From Papaver somniferum (Eukaryota; Streptophyta; Magnoliopsida; Ranunculales; Papaveraceae), in assembly GCF_003573695.1 (NCBI RefSeq), contig NC_039362.1, positions 199,427,136-199,491,135 of the forward strand: a stretch of 64,000 nucleotides of DNA, given 5' to 3'. How positions within the stretch are numbered: position 1 is the first letter of the stretch; each line of letters starts with the position of its first letter. A program made the translations under genes and the position numbers. Below the pieces are notes generated by a model. The model saw only the letters and a list, made by a program, of their open reading frames with translations, did not search any database and was not told where the DNA came from. This document shows positions 11,481 to 23,251 of this stretch, piece by piece.

Positions 11481-13481
11481 ATGGCCGATATTGTCTCTGA
11501 TAAACGCATCTCCAGAAATAAAAGTTTTGTTTCTATAAAGTCTATTAAAGAGAAAGATTTGTCGATCTCGAATATATAAGAACCTTGTGTTCCAAGGAAA
11601 CAGACATACATTGACAAGTGTTACCCTGACTACTTTACGGACGAGTTTGAATCTGAAGTTAAAAGGAATACAGCCAAAGAGAGTACAGTGATTCTGAAAC
11701 TTTTTAGAATTCAGGCTGATAAAGTCAATCGGTTGAAACATAAAGTCAATGCCCTTGTTGGGATGGAAAATAAGAATGACTCTCTTCTAAAATCCCTTCA
11801 AGAGGAAAACACCTCATTGATTGAGAAAAACCTCAAAAAGGATGCTTTGGAAATTGAACATCTTTTGAGTAAACTCTCTGTTCAAGAATATTCTAAAGAG
11901 TCCACAATACCAACTGTGTTGTAAAAGTCTATGTCTCAGAAGCAAAACAGAAATCCCTTCCTGTTGGAAATAATGTGGTTGTATCTTCCTCTATTCAAGG
12001 AATGTCCACATCACTTGAAAGGAAAAAGTCTCCCAACAATAGTGTCGAGTCGGTTTCATCGATCTAATCACTCATGTGATCAGAAACTATTCTCTTTTGT
12101 GATTCAAAAGGTCATGGTGAACAAAAGACAAAATCTAGGTTGAATGACAATTCTTTCGATCGTCTTCAACGCACCTTAGACTTAATTCTCAAAGGTGTAA
12201 CTGACATTCGTATTTATAAACTAATTGGTTTTAGTATTTACCCTGTGTATTCTACCAGGAAAGTCAGTTCGAAGTGTTCTTCAAATGTTCAAGAATTTAA
12301 CAGACTCCCCAATGTTGATCGATCAAGAAGAACTCATGGTTTTTCTTCTTTCAAAAAGGGAGATTACGTTGTTCATGATATGAGAAAGGTGCCAGAAGAA
12401 GAAAGCAAAAATGGAGGTATGAAAGACAACTTAAAAGGGATAATTGAAGGATATAAATAAATTATCAACAAGCTGTCTGTTCCCTCTGGCCAAAGTTTTT
12501 TAGGTAAGAATCAAAACTATGTGTCATACCTTCATGATAGTAAGTTTTATGATAACTTTTCACATCATAACAGTTTTTCCTCAAAGATCAGGAGAAAGAG
12601 TTTTAACCGTAAACAACGGTCATTTGATGAGCTCAAGGCTCATACTTGTGCTAATTAATCATGAGCATACATCCAAAATCGGTAAGGATGTTGCCTTCAA
12701 AGCACAAAAGAACACTAAATTACTTGATAAAAGTAAAAGTGTTTATTTCTCTGAGGATGATCTTTATGAGACTGATTCATCAGATGAAGATCTTGACAAA
12801 TCAGTCTCTATGATCACAAGACAGTTTAGGGATCTTCTATTGAAGAGAAGTAAACGGTTTTCCAGAGACAAACCTAGGTCATAGTTAAACCTCAAAACAA
12901 GGATGCTGACAAGGCTGATGACGAGGATATTCCACAGTTCTTTAAGTGTAAAGGTTTTTGGTCATTTTGAAAATGAGTGTCCAAACCATAGAAAATACAC
13001 TGGAAACAAAGGTCTTGCTGCAACTCTTGATGAAATATCTGATCACTATGATTCCAATGAAGACGAAAAATCAAGTGTTGTACTTCTTTGTGAAGATATC
13101 GATTTTGATAACTGTAGCAATACATACATCAATCTTGATATTCTTCCAGAAAGAAACTCAACCAATCTGGAAGAAGAAATTAACCTTTTTGTTGGAAACT
13201 CTCTGTCTGACTTTTCAGGTTTCACTCTGTGCCTAGCAGCTTGCACATTCCGGGTGTCTGAATCAGCTTATCCATTGACATGCTCTTATTGTTCACTCAA
13301 TATTCATGAACTTTCAAAGTATTTCAAGTATAAACACAAGATGATACATGTCAAGAGACTTCAACGAAGAGAAAATTGCCTAGAAAACAAGCTCAAACTT
13401 GTTCAAAAAACCGCTGAGGTATGTAAGATTTTATCCTCTACAAAGAAGTTGGTTTCCAAAGATGGGTCAAGACCACTATAG
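11481..13481 (+). pseudogene. copia-type gag remnant, multiply broken
   Basis: A first frame from the ATG at 11481 runs to 11924 with a TAA at 11577-11579 and contains a coiled coil (VNRLKHKVNALVG, then Leu/Glu/Lys heptads). Later pieces at 12140-12460 and 12663-12884 are shifted. The last piece has an acidic Ser/Asp stretch and MITRQFRDLLLKR, typical of the end of SIRE-type gag. A zinc-knuckle-like motif (CKGF, then GHFENECPNH) near 12947-12983 is split by a frameshift at a T run, and its first Cys is replaced by Phe. The remainder to 13481 is an acidic, Ser/Asn-rich tail. No protease follows. Confidence 0.7.
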
Positions 13482-13937
13482 AAAAGAGTATGGTCTAAAC
13501 ATTTTGATAGACATGGATCTATGAATTCCCTTCAAAAGAGTCATGGTGGACAAATTGTTTTCACCACAGCACAACTTAATTGTGTTGTTTTGGTGCATCT
13601 TGTCTCATGTGCCTGATTAAAAGAGACAAGATTGTGCACACTTCAGGCTTAAAAATATAAGGGAAAAAAACAGTTTTTATTTTGGTTTTCTTAGATTGTT
13701 GTATGATTTGGAATTCTTTCATATCTAATTGATATTGGAAGGAACCTCCCTGTTTATCAAAAGAGGGTTATTCTCAACAATTATACTCTCTTTAGGGTTT
13801 TGAATTGTGCATGCGTGAACCTGTATTGTTTAAGGTTCCGTGACCCTACATTCCTTTTTCCTTCTCTAAAATTCTTTTCATCTTAAGACTGACTTTTGAG
13901 TTGATATTGTGATTTCCTCTCACAAACCCATACACGT

Positions 13938-14324
13938 ATGGAGATTCCAAGCATCATGTGTTCTTTTGGAAAAGATGTTAATATGATTGTTAAGCCATCA
14001 ATCATGAAGGAAAAAGAAAAATCTCCATTGCCTCCAAACTTGAAAAGAAAAGGAAGGAATATGAGGAAGCCAAGAGCTGTTCCTTCAAATTCTCAGAAGT
14101 TTTCTGATGTTCTTGAAGAATTGAAGGAAGCAAGGAAGTAGATTAAACAAATAAAGGCTTTTGTTATGAGAACTCTCGAAATTCAGAAGGCCCTGGTTCG
14201 ACATCATCAGCCTAGAAGGTTTGTTGGAATTGATTCCTTTCTCCATAAACCCTATGTACCAATGGTTGTTGACGACAAGGAGTTCGGGGACAATAAAGAA
14301 TTCTTAATAGGTTTCAATGTCTAG
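13938..14324 (+). pseudogene. small extra ORF of the copia-type element, unknown function
   Basis: A frame of 128 codons with one in-frame TAG at 14139-14141. It is basic (PPNLKRKGRNMRKPRAVP) with a short coiled coil across the stop (DVLEELKEARK, then IKQIKAF), and ends FLHKPYVPMVVDDKEF. It lies downstream of gag, where SIRE-type elements may carry an extra 3' ORF. I do not recognise it, and it could be residual. Confidence 0.4.
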
Positions 14325-15804
14325 TAAATCTTACTTAAGAGAATTTATTTCTTGTTTTTTAGAATAATAACTAGGGTTTGGAATAGCCATTATTGTGAGT
14401 ACACATAGCTATGTCCAACAATCTTCATCTTCATGTTTTTTAGATTTATTTATTTAAATTCTAAATTTTTGGAAGATGATTTTTTTGGAATTTTAATCTT
14501 TATGATTTTATATATTGCAAATTGTTATGGGATATGTTGTTTACGTCCGTGAACCTGTGACTGTATCATACATGTTCAAAATTTATCTCTATTAGTCGGT
14601 ATGAATGTATTTATAGAAGATATATTGAACTTTTGACATTACAAAAGTTAAAGCCTTTTATGTCATTGTTTCAATGGAAGAAAGGATAAAACTTTTGTTT
14701 ACAAGGATTAAGCCTATTGTATGTCATTGAGCAAATAGCAATTGAAAATAGGATGAATCTTTGTCTATTCCGCAGTATTGGTCGATCTCCGATCCACATT
14801 TTTATGCATGAGCATGACCAACTAAATTGATTATTCCTTATGGTTATTTTCGTTGTTGCTCCGTAAGTTCTCTTATGTCGAGCATGACCAATTGAATTGA
14901 TCACTTGTGTGGTTAATTTAGTTGTGTAATTCCAATTGAGTTAATTATGAGTTTTCTTGTGATTAATTTAATTGTGCATTTCGATTGGATTAATCATGAA
15001 TAATTTTACGGATAATCGAATTGAATACTTTGGATTCAAATTCATGTTTTCATGTGATTTGATTGTGTCCAAAGAAATCCTTCTTTTCTTGTGAAAGTAA
15101 GGTCGCCTTTATTGTTCTTTGGGGGATGACATTGTATGGGGGAGAGCTCATATTGAACTTGTGCTTAATTGCCAAATCTTTGTGGGGAGTATGGCTGTGG
15201 AATTTTAGGGGTTATCTTGTATCTTCATTAACTCCTTGATGAATGCATTTAGCTTCGGCTTTATGATGGCATCTAAATAAGTTGGTATGGTATTCTCTTT
15301 TAGTCATGAAGTATCTCCGTGGAAATTTCGTGAGGATCCCACTAGTTTTCGTACCTTTGCCAATTTATATTGACAAAAAGGGGGAGAACTAAAGTGTAGT
15401 GTGATACTACAAATACATATGGTTTACGGATCATTATGTAAGGGGGAGTGGTTTTCATGTTGAGACAAAGTATTGACTAAGGGGGAGTGATGAATATCGC
15501 CATAGTATTGTCGTCAAAGTTTTGATACAATTGGACTTTGATGTTGTGTAATAATACTATGACACTGTATAACAATGATTGAGAGAATTTTGTTTTCTCA
15601 TTGTTATAGCTACGGATCTTCAACAACTATGATGCTGAAGTTACAACCTTTAGGATCATGGAGTACTTGGAAGTGACGAAGATTTCGAGTCGCGTTAAAT
15701 ATGCCAAGGATATCAAGCATGTGGATGCGAAGCTACAATTTTTATCTATTTTGTAATCCATATGTATTGATAGTTTTGTCACTAAAATTGACAAAGGGGG
15801 AGCT
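14325..15804. other. noncoding 3' internal region with four polypurine-like tracts
   Basis: No gene is visible. The motif AAGGGGGAG or TAAGGGGGAGTG occurs near 15376, 15439, 15479 and 15793; the last directly precedes the 3' LTR and is the expected plus-strand primer tract. Multiple tracts are a known habit of SIRE/Maximus-like elements. Short AATTGA/TTGATTA words recur at 14820-15020. Confidence 0.65.
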
Positions 15805-16606
15805 TGTTAGAGCATTGCTCAGTCGAACTCGCATGCGTTGCTATCGCAAGCATGTTTGTCAATGTTAGTGATCAAAACTATAAGTCTTGATTTGTAGCCT
15901 ATTTATAGATGTCTCGGACTAAGATATATATAGCGTAGTTGAGCTTAGATCTCTCGATGTTCATCTCTTGAAGACGAAGAACTACTAAGGGGAGCTTGTG
16001 GAACTTCTTCGACAAAAAGGTATGTGGAGACTTGAACTCATCTATCACTTGGAAAGTTTATTTCTATTATCTCCTATATTAAGACATAAGTCGTGTTACG
16101 ATATAGTTTTCTCTATACACATTTGAGATTTCGAGCTGAGTATATCTCGCTTACATATTTCTCGAAATATTTGTTGGTAAGCTTTCGCTTCGACCAAGTT
16201 CATCTTATATCGTGAGAAAATTGCCGAGTAACATCTTACATGGTTGTGTGATACAATCATTTGATGTAGGCTTGGAATGTTTCGATAATAATTATTTCAA
16301 TATATTGAAAATGGCTTTGATGCTAATAATGTGTGAAAATGGCAATTGTCATTATAGAAGAATGTTTCAATGATTGAAATAAAGAGTTGATGATGTAACC
16401 ATCTTTGGATATAAGCATATATAGTGTGTTCGCACATTAGTGTATAAGTCCATAAACCGGGAACCAAGAGTATGCATATGTGTGTATACGAAATTTGTGA
16501 AGGAGACAAAATAAGTATATGTAACCGTACGCATACTGGAGGAAGTTTTCAAACCGAAAATATCTGCTGAGTTTGGGAATTACAAACTCCTAAACTAGTC
16601 ACCTTA

Positions 16607-16630
16607 AGTATGCGTACCTGTACGCATACT
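16607..16630. promoter_or_regulatory. perfect inverted repeat in LTR U3
   Basis: AGTATGCGTAC, 2 bp, GTACGCATACT: 11 bp arms without mismatch. Related GTACGCATAC words recur at about 16528 and 16702, and a second inverted repeat (CTTAAGTA ... TACTTAAG) spans 16698-16729. The 5' LTR has lost the left arm. It could be a hairpin or a protein-binding site in the LTR promoter; function is inferred. Confidence 0.5.
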
Positions 16631-17176
16631 GGCGAAAGTTTTCGAACCGAAAATTTCTGTTGAGTTTGAAAACTTAACAAACTCAAAATCCGGTTGCTTA
16701 AGTACGCATATCCGTACACATACTTAAGATGGTTAGTTTGTCAAATCGGTCAATTCATGGACTTAAACATTTAAATCATAAGGAATGCAATCTTTGCAAA
16801 CCGTGGATATAATGTTCATGATTGATTCAAGTGAATCAAACCGATTTGGTTTCGATTTTGTTTTCTATACAATTGAACAACTCTTTAACTAGTTTCATTT
16901 GAGTCATTTGAACTAGTTATGGTTAAGATGTATAAGGTTGATATGAGAGTAATCATATGGCTAACCTCGGTTAACTATTTGTGAACCAACCTGGTGCACA
17001 CGTTTAGGTACGGAACATAAACCTAAATGAGGGTACATTTCATTTGTGTGTAACAAGTTAAGTTCGATCTAACGGTTGAAAGGTATTAGCTTGGTTGAAT
17101 CAAGTTTTTCATGTAACGGTGAATATTGAATGCTTTGTTACCCAGGTAACTTGGATTGCAAACCCTGATTTGAAAA

Positions 17177-17188
17177 CTATATAAAGTA
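17177..17188 (+). promoter_or_regulatory. TATA box of the copia-type LTR
   Basis: ACTATATAAAG in the 3' LTR, the only good TATA-like match in the expected part of the LTR. The 5' LTR copy is mutated. Confidence 0.45.
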
Positions 17189-17520
17189 GAACTCTAGCAA
17201 CTGGGAAACCTAATCCTCACACCTCTTGTATGTTACTAGTTGCATAACTAGAGTCGATTCTCCTTTAACCTTAGGTTTCCTCTCAAGACTTTGTAGGTTA
17301 ACGACTTGAATACTTCATTGGGATTGTGAAGCCAGACCCAACTATTATCTTTATAGTTTTGTTATCTGATCTTGTTGCTTCTATCGTGTTGAGTGCAATT
17401 GAAATAATTGGCTCGAGATTTTATATCTCCGATAGGAAAGATAGAAAAGTAATCACAAACACTTCATCTAATCGTTTGTGATTCCACAATGACTTGTTAG
17501 GTGATTGATAATTCTAAGTT

Positions 17521-19465
17521 TATACCCGAACCAAACACACCTTACCCAAATTTCCCATCGACTTCTTCTTCTCTTTCCCCTCACCTCCGTCTGCAACTCC
17601 ATCACCACCACGCCCTGCCACTGCCACAACCACCTTCTCCACCTGCCATAGCCACCATCACCAGTCTACAACAACCCATCTCCTTTCACATCATTTCCCT
17701 ACCACTCTACCCACCTAATTCATCGATTTCCCCTCTTTTCTCTCTGAAACCCTAGATGAGAAAATCAATGAATTAGGTCGAGTTAGAAACGCAATTGGAA
17801 GGCATGGAGAGGAGCAGGAGAGTCAGAAGAAGAATGGGTCGACGTACAGAAGCCATTATCAAAGATTAGGTAAACTGAATTTCAATTTTCAGAAACCCTA
17901 ATTTACTGTTTTGGGGGTTTTGCTTGTAAAGTGTAATTGAGTATAAATAGATGCTTTGGGATGTTGTAATAGGTATGCCTGGATTAGCCAGTGTGTCCAG
18001 AACTGTGAGTTCTGTAAAAAATTCCATTTTATGCTCTGTTTTTATCCTTTGTTCTTCACTGTTTTGCTATCCATGTTTTTCCATGTTCTGTGTATTGTTC
18101 AGTTTCTCCATTTGATGTAATGTGCTGTTGTTATCCATGTTATGTTTCATGTCTCCTGTTATGTTATGTTTCTGTAATATTTGTATCATGTTTTGTACTG
18201 TTTCTGTTATGTATGTTCTGAATCCCAAATGCTAGGACTAGATGAAATTATGAACCAGCTGAGATAGTCTTCATCATGTGCAGCTCATGTTCAGTGTTGC
18301 TAAGCCCTTAGACTAGTTGTTCTTTAATCAGACAATTAGCACTTTGGTAATTATCTTAGCTGTGAGTAGAATATCCCTTAGGTTAATGGTGGATTCAACA
18401 TCCTAGTGTTCTTTCATCACTCTTGTTTACTGTCTCCCTTTATTGTTGTTTTCTCAATAGTTCACTGTTAGTTTACTGTTATGTTTAGTGTTTAATGTTT
18501 AGTTCCTCAAATGTTAAATTTGTTCACTGTTAGTGGTGGAAGTTTAGGTTAGAATTCATGTAAATTGAGCTGATTGAGAAATGGAGGAATTTAGTGTCCA
18601 CTGTTGCTTGTGATTGATTGTGCTGTTAAAAGACAGTCAATGCTAGGAGTAAAACAGTTGGACAAGATTCTTCTCCTTCCATTCCATTTATGTATGCCCT
18701 GGAACATAGGCAGGCTAGAACCTCCACCTAGCTCCATTAGGGACAAGGATTTAACCAAAAAAACAGCCACTGCCTAGCATCTTTCCTGTTCTTCTTTGTT
18801 ATCTATCTGTTTTTGTGGCTTCTTATCACTGTTTTTATAGCTGTTTTTATAACTGTTTTGTGCCCTGTTCTTCCTTTGCCTTTGGCCCTTGGCCATTGCC
18901 TTTGATTTATCACTGCTATGCCATTGTAAATTTGCATCCTTTTGCCCTGTGTTGCTTCCATGCATTGTCACTTTTTCTTTGTACATGTCATTGTAAATGC
19001 CATCCTTGGCCCTGTGTGACTTAGTGCCCTGTCTGCCTAGAGCCTGCTTTACCTTGTCTGCTGCTGCTCCAAACAGTTAGCTTAGAACCAAAGGCTAAAA
19101 GCCCAGATTCATTACAAATCCCAGTTCAGTCTTGGGTTAATCTAGAAGCTCATTGACACTCAAAGCCCAATGCACTTCAAAGGCCAAGCCTAGTGCACTT
19201 CAAGACCAACTGAGCCCAAGCTCAGTTCACTTCATTGTCAAACAAACCTATAATCCAAAGGTACCCTAAGCCCAAAGCCCAAAAGGCTTCATAGTTAACC
19301 AAAAACAATTTAGGAGCCCAAAATAGCTAGAAAACTCCAAAACACTCCCAGTCTCTGTGGATCGACCCGTACTTGCACGAGCTACAACTGACGACCGTGC
19401 ACTTGCGGTATTACTGTAGGCCCGTTTTTATTGCGCTTAATTTTCACACATCTCCGGGCCCACCA
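17521..19465 (+). repeat. Athila-like LTR, 5'-truncated
   Basis: Matches 23885-25836 with only occasional base changes. The first about 630 bp of the LTR are missing. It contains a TATA box (gtataaatag, about 17941) and many TGTTATGTT/TTCTGT words (18050-18550). It ends ctccgggcccacca before the primer site. Confidence 0.9.
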
Positions 19466-19471
19466 AGTTTT

Positions 19472-19488
19472 TGGCGCCGCTGCCGGGG
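19472..19488 (+). other. primer-binding site, Asp-tRNA type
   Basis: TGGCGCCGCTGCCGGGG lies six bases after the LTR end. It closely resembles the Asp-tRNA complement used by Athila and Tat elements, with one base different from the usual GTTGCC. Confidence 0.85.
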
Positions 19489-20281
19489 ACTCGGGTTTGT
19501 TTCTCTAGTAGTTTTATTAGCTATTTTTGCATTTCACTGCATAGCATTTGCATCTGCATCTGCTTCACTTCATTTGCTGTTGGACCTGCTGTTCTGAACC
19601 AGTTTTTCCTCTGCTGGGACGCCACCAAGGAAAAGAACCAAAGCCCAACTGGGTTTTTGTAAGAATATCAGAGCAGCTGGGCTGTGCTAAAAAGGTAAAC
19701 CCATTCAGAGAATTCGAATTGTGGGCTTCCAATTTTTAATTGTGGGCTTGTAATATTAAAGCCAATTTTTGGGCTTTTTATTTTCTGTTGGGTTTGTAAT
19801 TAATTTTTGTGGGCTTGTTTGTTTAATTTGTGGGCTTGTATTTAATTTTTGTGAGCTTGTTTAATTTGGACTGGTATTTTGTATTCTGGGTTTTTAAACC
19901 CAGCTGAGCTTGTAACCGATCACGCTAGGTTAACTCGTTAGTGGGCCGAGTACCCAAATTCTAGGCCAAGATTTTGGACTCAGTTTCACCAAACGTTTTC
20001 AAACCAGCTGAGCCAAAGCAAACACAAAACCAACAGTGGGCTTGCTCCCATTCAAAAACCAAATTTTATTTTCTTTTAAAATAAATAAATAAATAAATAT
20101 TTTCTCTCCCATTCAAAAACCAAAATTTTTACTTGCTCCCAAATTTTAAAACCAAATTTTATTTTGCTCCCACATTAACAACCAATTTTTTTTTATTTTT
20201 TATTTTTTTTTATTTTTTTTATCCCACCAAAACCAAATTTTTCCCAAAAATCCAAACCCTTTAAAAACCAAATTTTGAGCT
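19489..20281. other. leader of the Athila-like element
   Basis: No coding sequence supported. Rich in repeated words GTGGGCTTG and AAGCCCAA(CT), and in AACCAAATTTT repeats with T- and AAAT-runs at 20040-20260. The same GTGGGCTT words occur at 63840-63980, which links this element to the one at 61113. Confidence 0.6.
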
Positions 20282-21862
20282 TTGTACATTCTTTACTTAG
20301 CTTTTGAGCCAATCATGAATAGATCTTTTTCTACAGTTGGGGAGTACAACAAATCCCTTAGAGAACTTGCATATGGACAAACTTCACGTTATGAACCTTC
20401 CACGGACCATGATGTCAATAGTCATAGGAATTATTATGGACATTTTCAAAGTCCCGAGCCGCAATACATGAACCCTAATGACTATTCATACATGCATCAT
20501 TCATCGCAACGTGAAAATGAACATTCTGCTAGAGCCTCACTCACACAATCATCACTTATGGATCAATTAGAAGCTCGAGTCGCAGCTTTAGAAAAGCAAG
20601 CACATGAGGAATCTGTCACATCTAACTTTCCTAGGCAACCTGAAATCTATCCTTGTCCCGCATGTGATGGCTTAGACCACACTATTGCGAATTTCTATAT
20701 TTTCCATGAATTTAGGCGGACTGGAGAAATTCCAAGGTTTGTAGAACCTACAGATTATTATGATGGTGGTTATTGGGACCACAATCAACCTTTTCAAGGT
20801 TGCGATCAACCATTTATAGACCCTAACGACCATGCACCCATGTATCAATCACCACAAGGGAAGGACGAACAATTTCACATGAGCCCTTGTATGCAATCTA
20901 TAATGGAAAACATCAATCTCCTCAAACAAAACACTGCTAGTTTAAAAATGCATACATTGAATGATCAGAGCAGCATTGTTATCCCTAGTGAAATTAATTA
21001 TCAAAATTGTGTTTTTAACCCTACTCATGATAGTCATATTGAACATGAACCTAATCTAGAGGTAAATGAGTGGAATAGAAACACTATAGTTTTTAGGGAA
21101 GGACACTCTTGTTTTGTTGAGGATGATAATAATTATGATGTTATATTAGAAGAACATGTCTATACTGATGATGTTATGGAACCTTTGGGTTCAAATACAT
21201 TAGGCTTCTCTGCCCAGACCTTAATGAATGATATCTCTTCTAGTATTCCATATGATGTTTCCATTGAATTGCCGATGCATGAGGACAAATCTGTTGATGA
21301 TGTTGATGATTCTGATTGTGAACTTGCTAATTTGATTGATGATTGTGAGCATGATGTGACATGTGTAGATGATTTAGGAGATTTTGATTTGATTGATAAT
21401 GACGTGCCTATTCTCCTACATGAGTCACAATCTGATGGCCTTCCACCCAACCTAGATTTGGTTTATACCAATATTGTAAAACCAATTTTTCTGAGAATGC
21501 CTAATCTAGGTTTGGAACTGTGTGCTTCCCAAGTCCTCTTGGACCATTTTTCATCTAAATATAATATCTTTGAGGAACCACAGTTGGAAATGGCATGTTT
21601 GCCCGTCCATAGCAAAGTACACTTTGAGTTAGATCTTGTGCATGAGGAACCCCCAAAACTGCGCGATTTTGTTTTCAAAATTATATCTTCTGTAAAATCC
21701 AGGTTTGGGGGTAGCTCATTTGGTTTCACAGCTTCACGTGCTTTTCTTTCATGTGTGAAGTTGTTGAAACCGCTACACTTTGTCTTTTGGGTTGATCCTC
21801 AACTCTTTAGACTTTTGGTGTATGGTGAATTTTTTGTATATAATCAAGTAGATAAATTTTAA
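20282..21862 (+). CDS. intact 526-codon frame in the Athila-like element, function unknown
   Basis: I do not recognise the product. The first Met is at 20282; a second (MNRSFSTV, 20315) suits a start equally well. The N-terminal third is Tyr/His/Asn/Pro-rich (low complexity) with a short coiled coil (MDQLEARVAALEKQAHEE, about residues 91-108) and a CPACDGLDHT cysteine pair that could bind metal. The middle is very acidic (Asp/Glu/Val/Cys-rich, about 290-380). The C-terminal 100 residues are hydrophobic and basic (SVKSRFGGSSFGFTASRAF, then FVFWVDPQLFRLL). No retroviral enzyme motif is present. The frame occupies the gag position, and an open frame of 1.6 kb among decayed neighbours suggests recent activity or selection. 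Confidence 0.6.
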   Translation: MYILYLAFEPIMNRSFSTVGEYNKSLRELAYGQTSRYEPSTDHDVNSHRNYYGHFQSPEPQYMNPNDYSYMHHSSQRENEHSARASLTQSSLMDQLEARVAALEKQAHEESVTSNFPRQPEIYPCPACDGLDHTIANFYIFHEFRRTGEIPRFVEPTDYYDGGYWDHNQPFQGCDQPFIDPNDHAPMYQSPQGKDEQFHMSPCMQSIMENINLLKQNTASLKMHTLNDQSSIVIPSEINYQNCVFNPTHDSHIEHEPNLEVNEWNRNTIVFREGHSCFVEDDNNYDVILEEHVYTDDVMEPLGSNTLGFSAQTLMNDISSSIPYDVSIELPMHEDKSVDDVDDSDCELANLIDDCEHDVTCVDDLGDFDLIDNDVPILLHESQSDGLPPNLDLVYTNIVKPIFLRMPNLGLELCASQVLLDHFSSKYNIFEEPQLEMACLPVHSKVHFELDLVHEEPPKLRDFVFKIISSVKSRFGGSSFGFTASRAFLSCVKLLKPLHFVFWVDPQLFRLLVYGEFFVYNQVDKF

Positions 21863-23251
21863 AACTTTTTGGTTTCTTTTGTATATATTTTTGCTAATCC
21901 AATATGATCTAAGTTGAAAATGTTGGATTCTAGCCGGTGAATAATGGAGTTCGGTTCGTGTTTTCGACAAATCGGGTATTCTCTCTCCTTTTACTCTACT
22001 TAGCATGTTCCTCTTCATATGTTGCATTATAATTTTGTTATCTTTTGAAACATTGAGGACAATGTTTAGTTTAGGTTTGGGGGTATGGAATGGATACCAT
22101 GATAATATGCTATAATTGAAAACGAACTCCTTCTTATTTTGAAAAAATCGAAAAAATTCAAAAAAAAAATTAAAAAATTCAAAAATGAAAAATCATAAAA
22201 AAATGGAGCTCATTCACCTTGAAAAGTTGATTTATGTGCATATATGTTATATGTAGGGTTCTTAGTCTAGAACGATAGGGTACTCCTATTCTAGCACATC
22301 TCACATAGTGATAAGAAACTTGCACGCGCACGATCTACCAATACATGTATGCCTCGTACTTCAAGGTGTTCTATCGGAAGTTACGATTGCCAATCACTTT
22401 AGAATACTGAACGAAACTTGACTAGCTTGTTCTTTGGTTGGTTGGGATAGAAGGTGGAGGTTACATTAAGAAAAACAACCATCGAATTTAACTGGGTGCA
22501 TCAAAAAGGGCTACCTCTTGCAAGTGTCATGTAATTTTTTGTTTCTTTTTGTTATGTATCAAAAGTATTGCTTGTTAAAAAAATTTAAAAAAAAAAAAAA
22601 TTATATATATATCAGAAAAATACCAAAAAAAAAAAATATCAAGTATTTTCCAATTCCATCCTCTCTTGTTCCAAAAATAAAAGAGAGTAGTCAATGTAAA
22701 TAAGAGTCATGTAAAGAGTCATTTTTTGTTTTATTAAGCAAGGAAGGGTGCATGCCATTGATGTACAACGCGAGTGATTGTGAAATACCTCCTACTCATT
22801 CACAATTCTCGTAAAGTCCGGACAGCTAGCTAGATTTCGACCTCGGTTCTTAGCCTGAGAAACTATCTCTTGGTGATTAGTAGTCATAACATCCGATCTT
22901 TCTTTACACATGTGTAGATACACTTTACACTCTTATCACATGTCTTTAGTGTTATCAGTGCTAGGATTGTGCCTTTGACAGCTAGATTGACATATTCCTC
23001 GGCTGTGAGCTTAAACTGTCATGCACATGTCACATTTCATGGAATCTGAGCTCATATTTTGTCTTAAGGTTTTGTAGGAACACCTCTGGTAAACCTTCAC
23101 GAGACTTCACTCGTCCACTAGGGACACTTAGTGGTTTAAAAGCTTAGTGCATACGCTAAATGCATTCGAGAGACCAGCGACAGTGGTATAGTTAGGATTT
23201 CCTTAGTTTTGTTTTACTTGAGGACAAGTAAAATTCAGGTTTGGGGGTATT
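21863..23251. other. 3' internal noncoding region with polypurine tracts
   Basis: No gene seen. AGGTTTGGGGGTA occurs three times in the element: inside the reading frame (about 21701), at 22073 and at 23238. The last touches the LTR and is the likely plus-strand primer. A/T runs lie at 22140-22200 and 22570-22640. Confidence 0.6.

Larger units (their letters stand above)
15805..17520 (+). repeat. 3' LTR of the copia-type element, left part
   Basis: Matches 9395-11066 with indels. It breaks off after gataattctaagtt, exactly where the Athila-like LTR text (tatacccgaacc) begins. Just before the break about 28 bp are missing (gacttgtt joined to aggtgattg) relative to the 5' LTR. Confidence 0.88.

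Noticed and set aside
17501..17755. 84-codon Pro/Ser/His-rich frame
   Set aside because: Lies across the LTR junction and inside LTR text repeated at 23.9 kb; low complexity, no start context.
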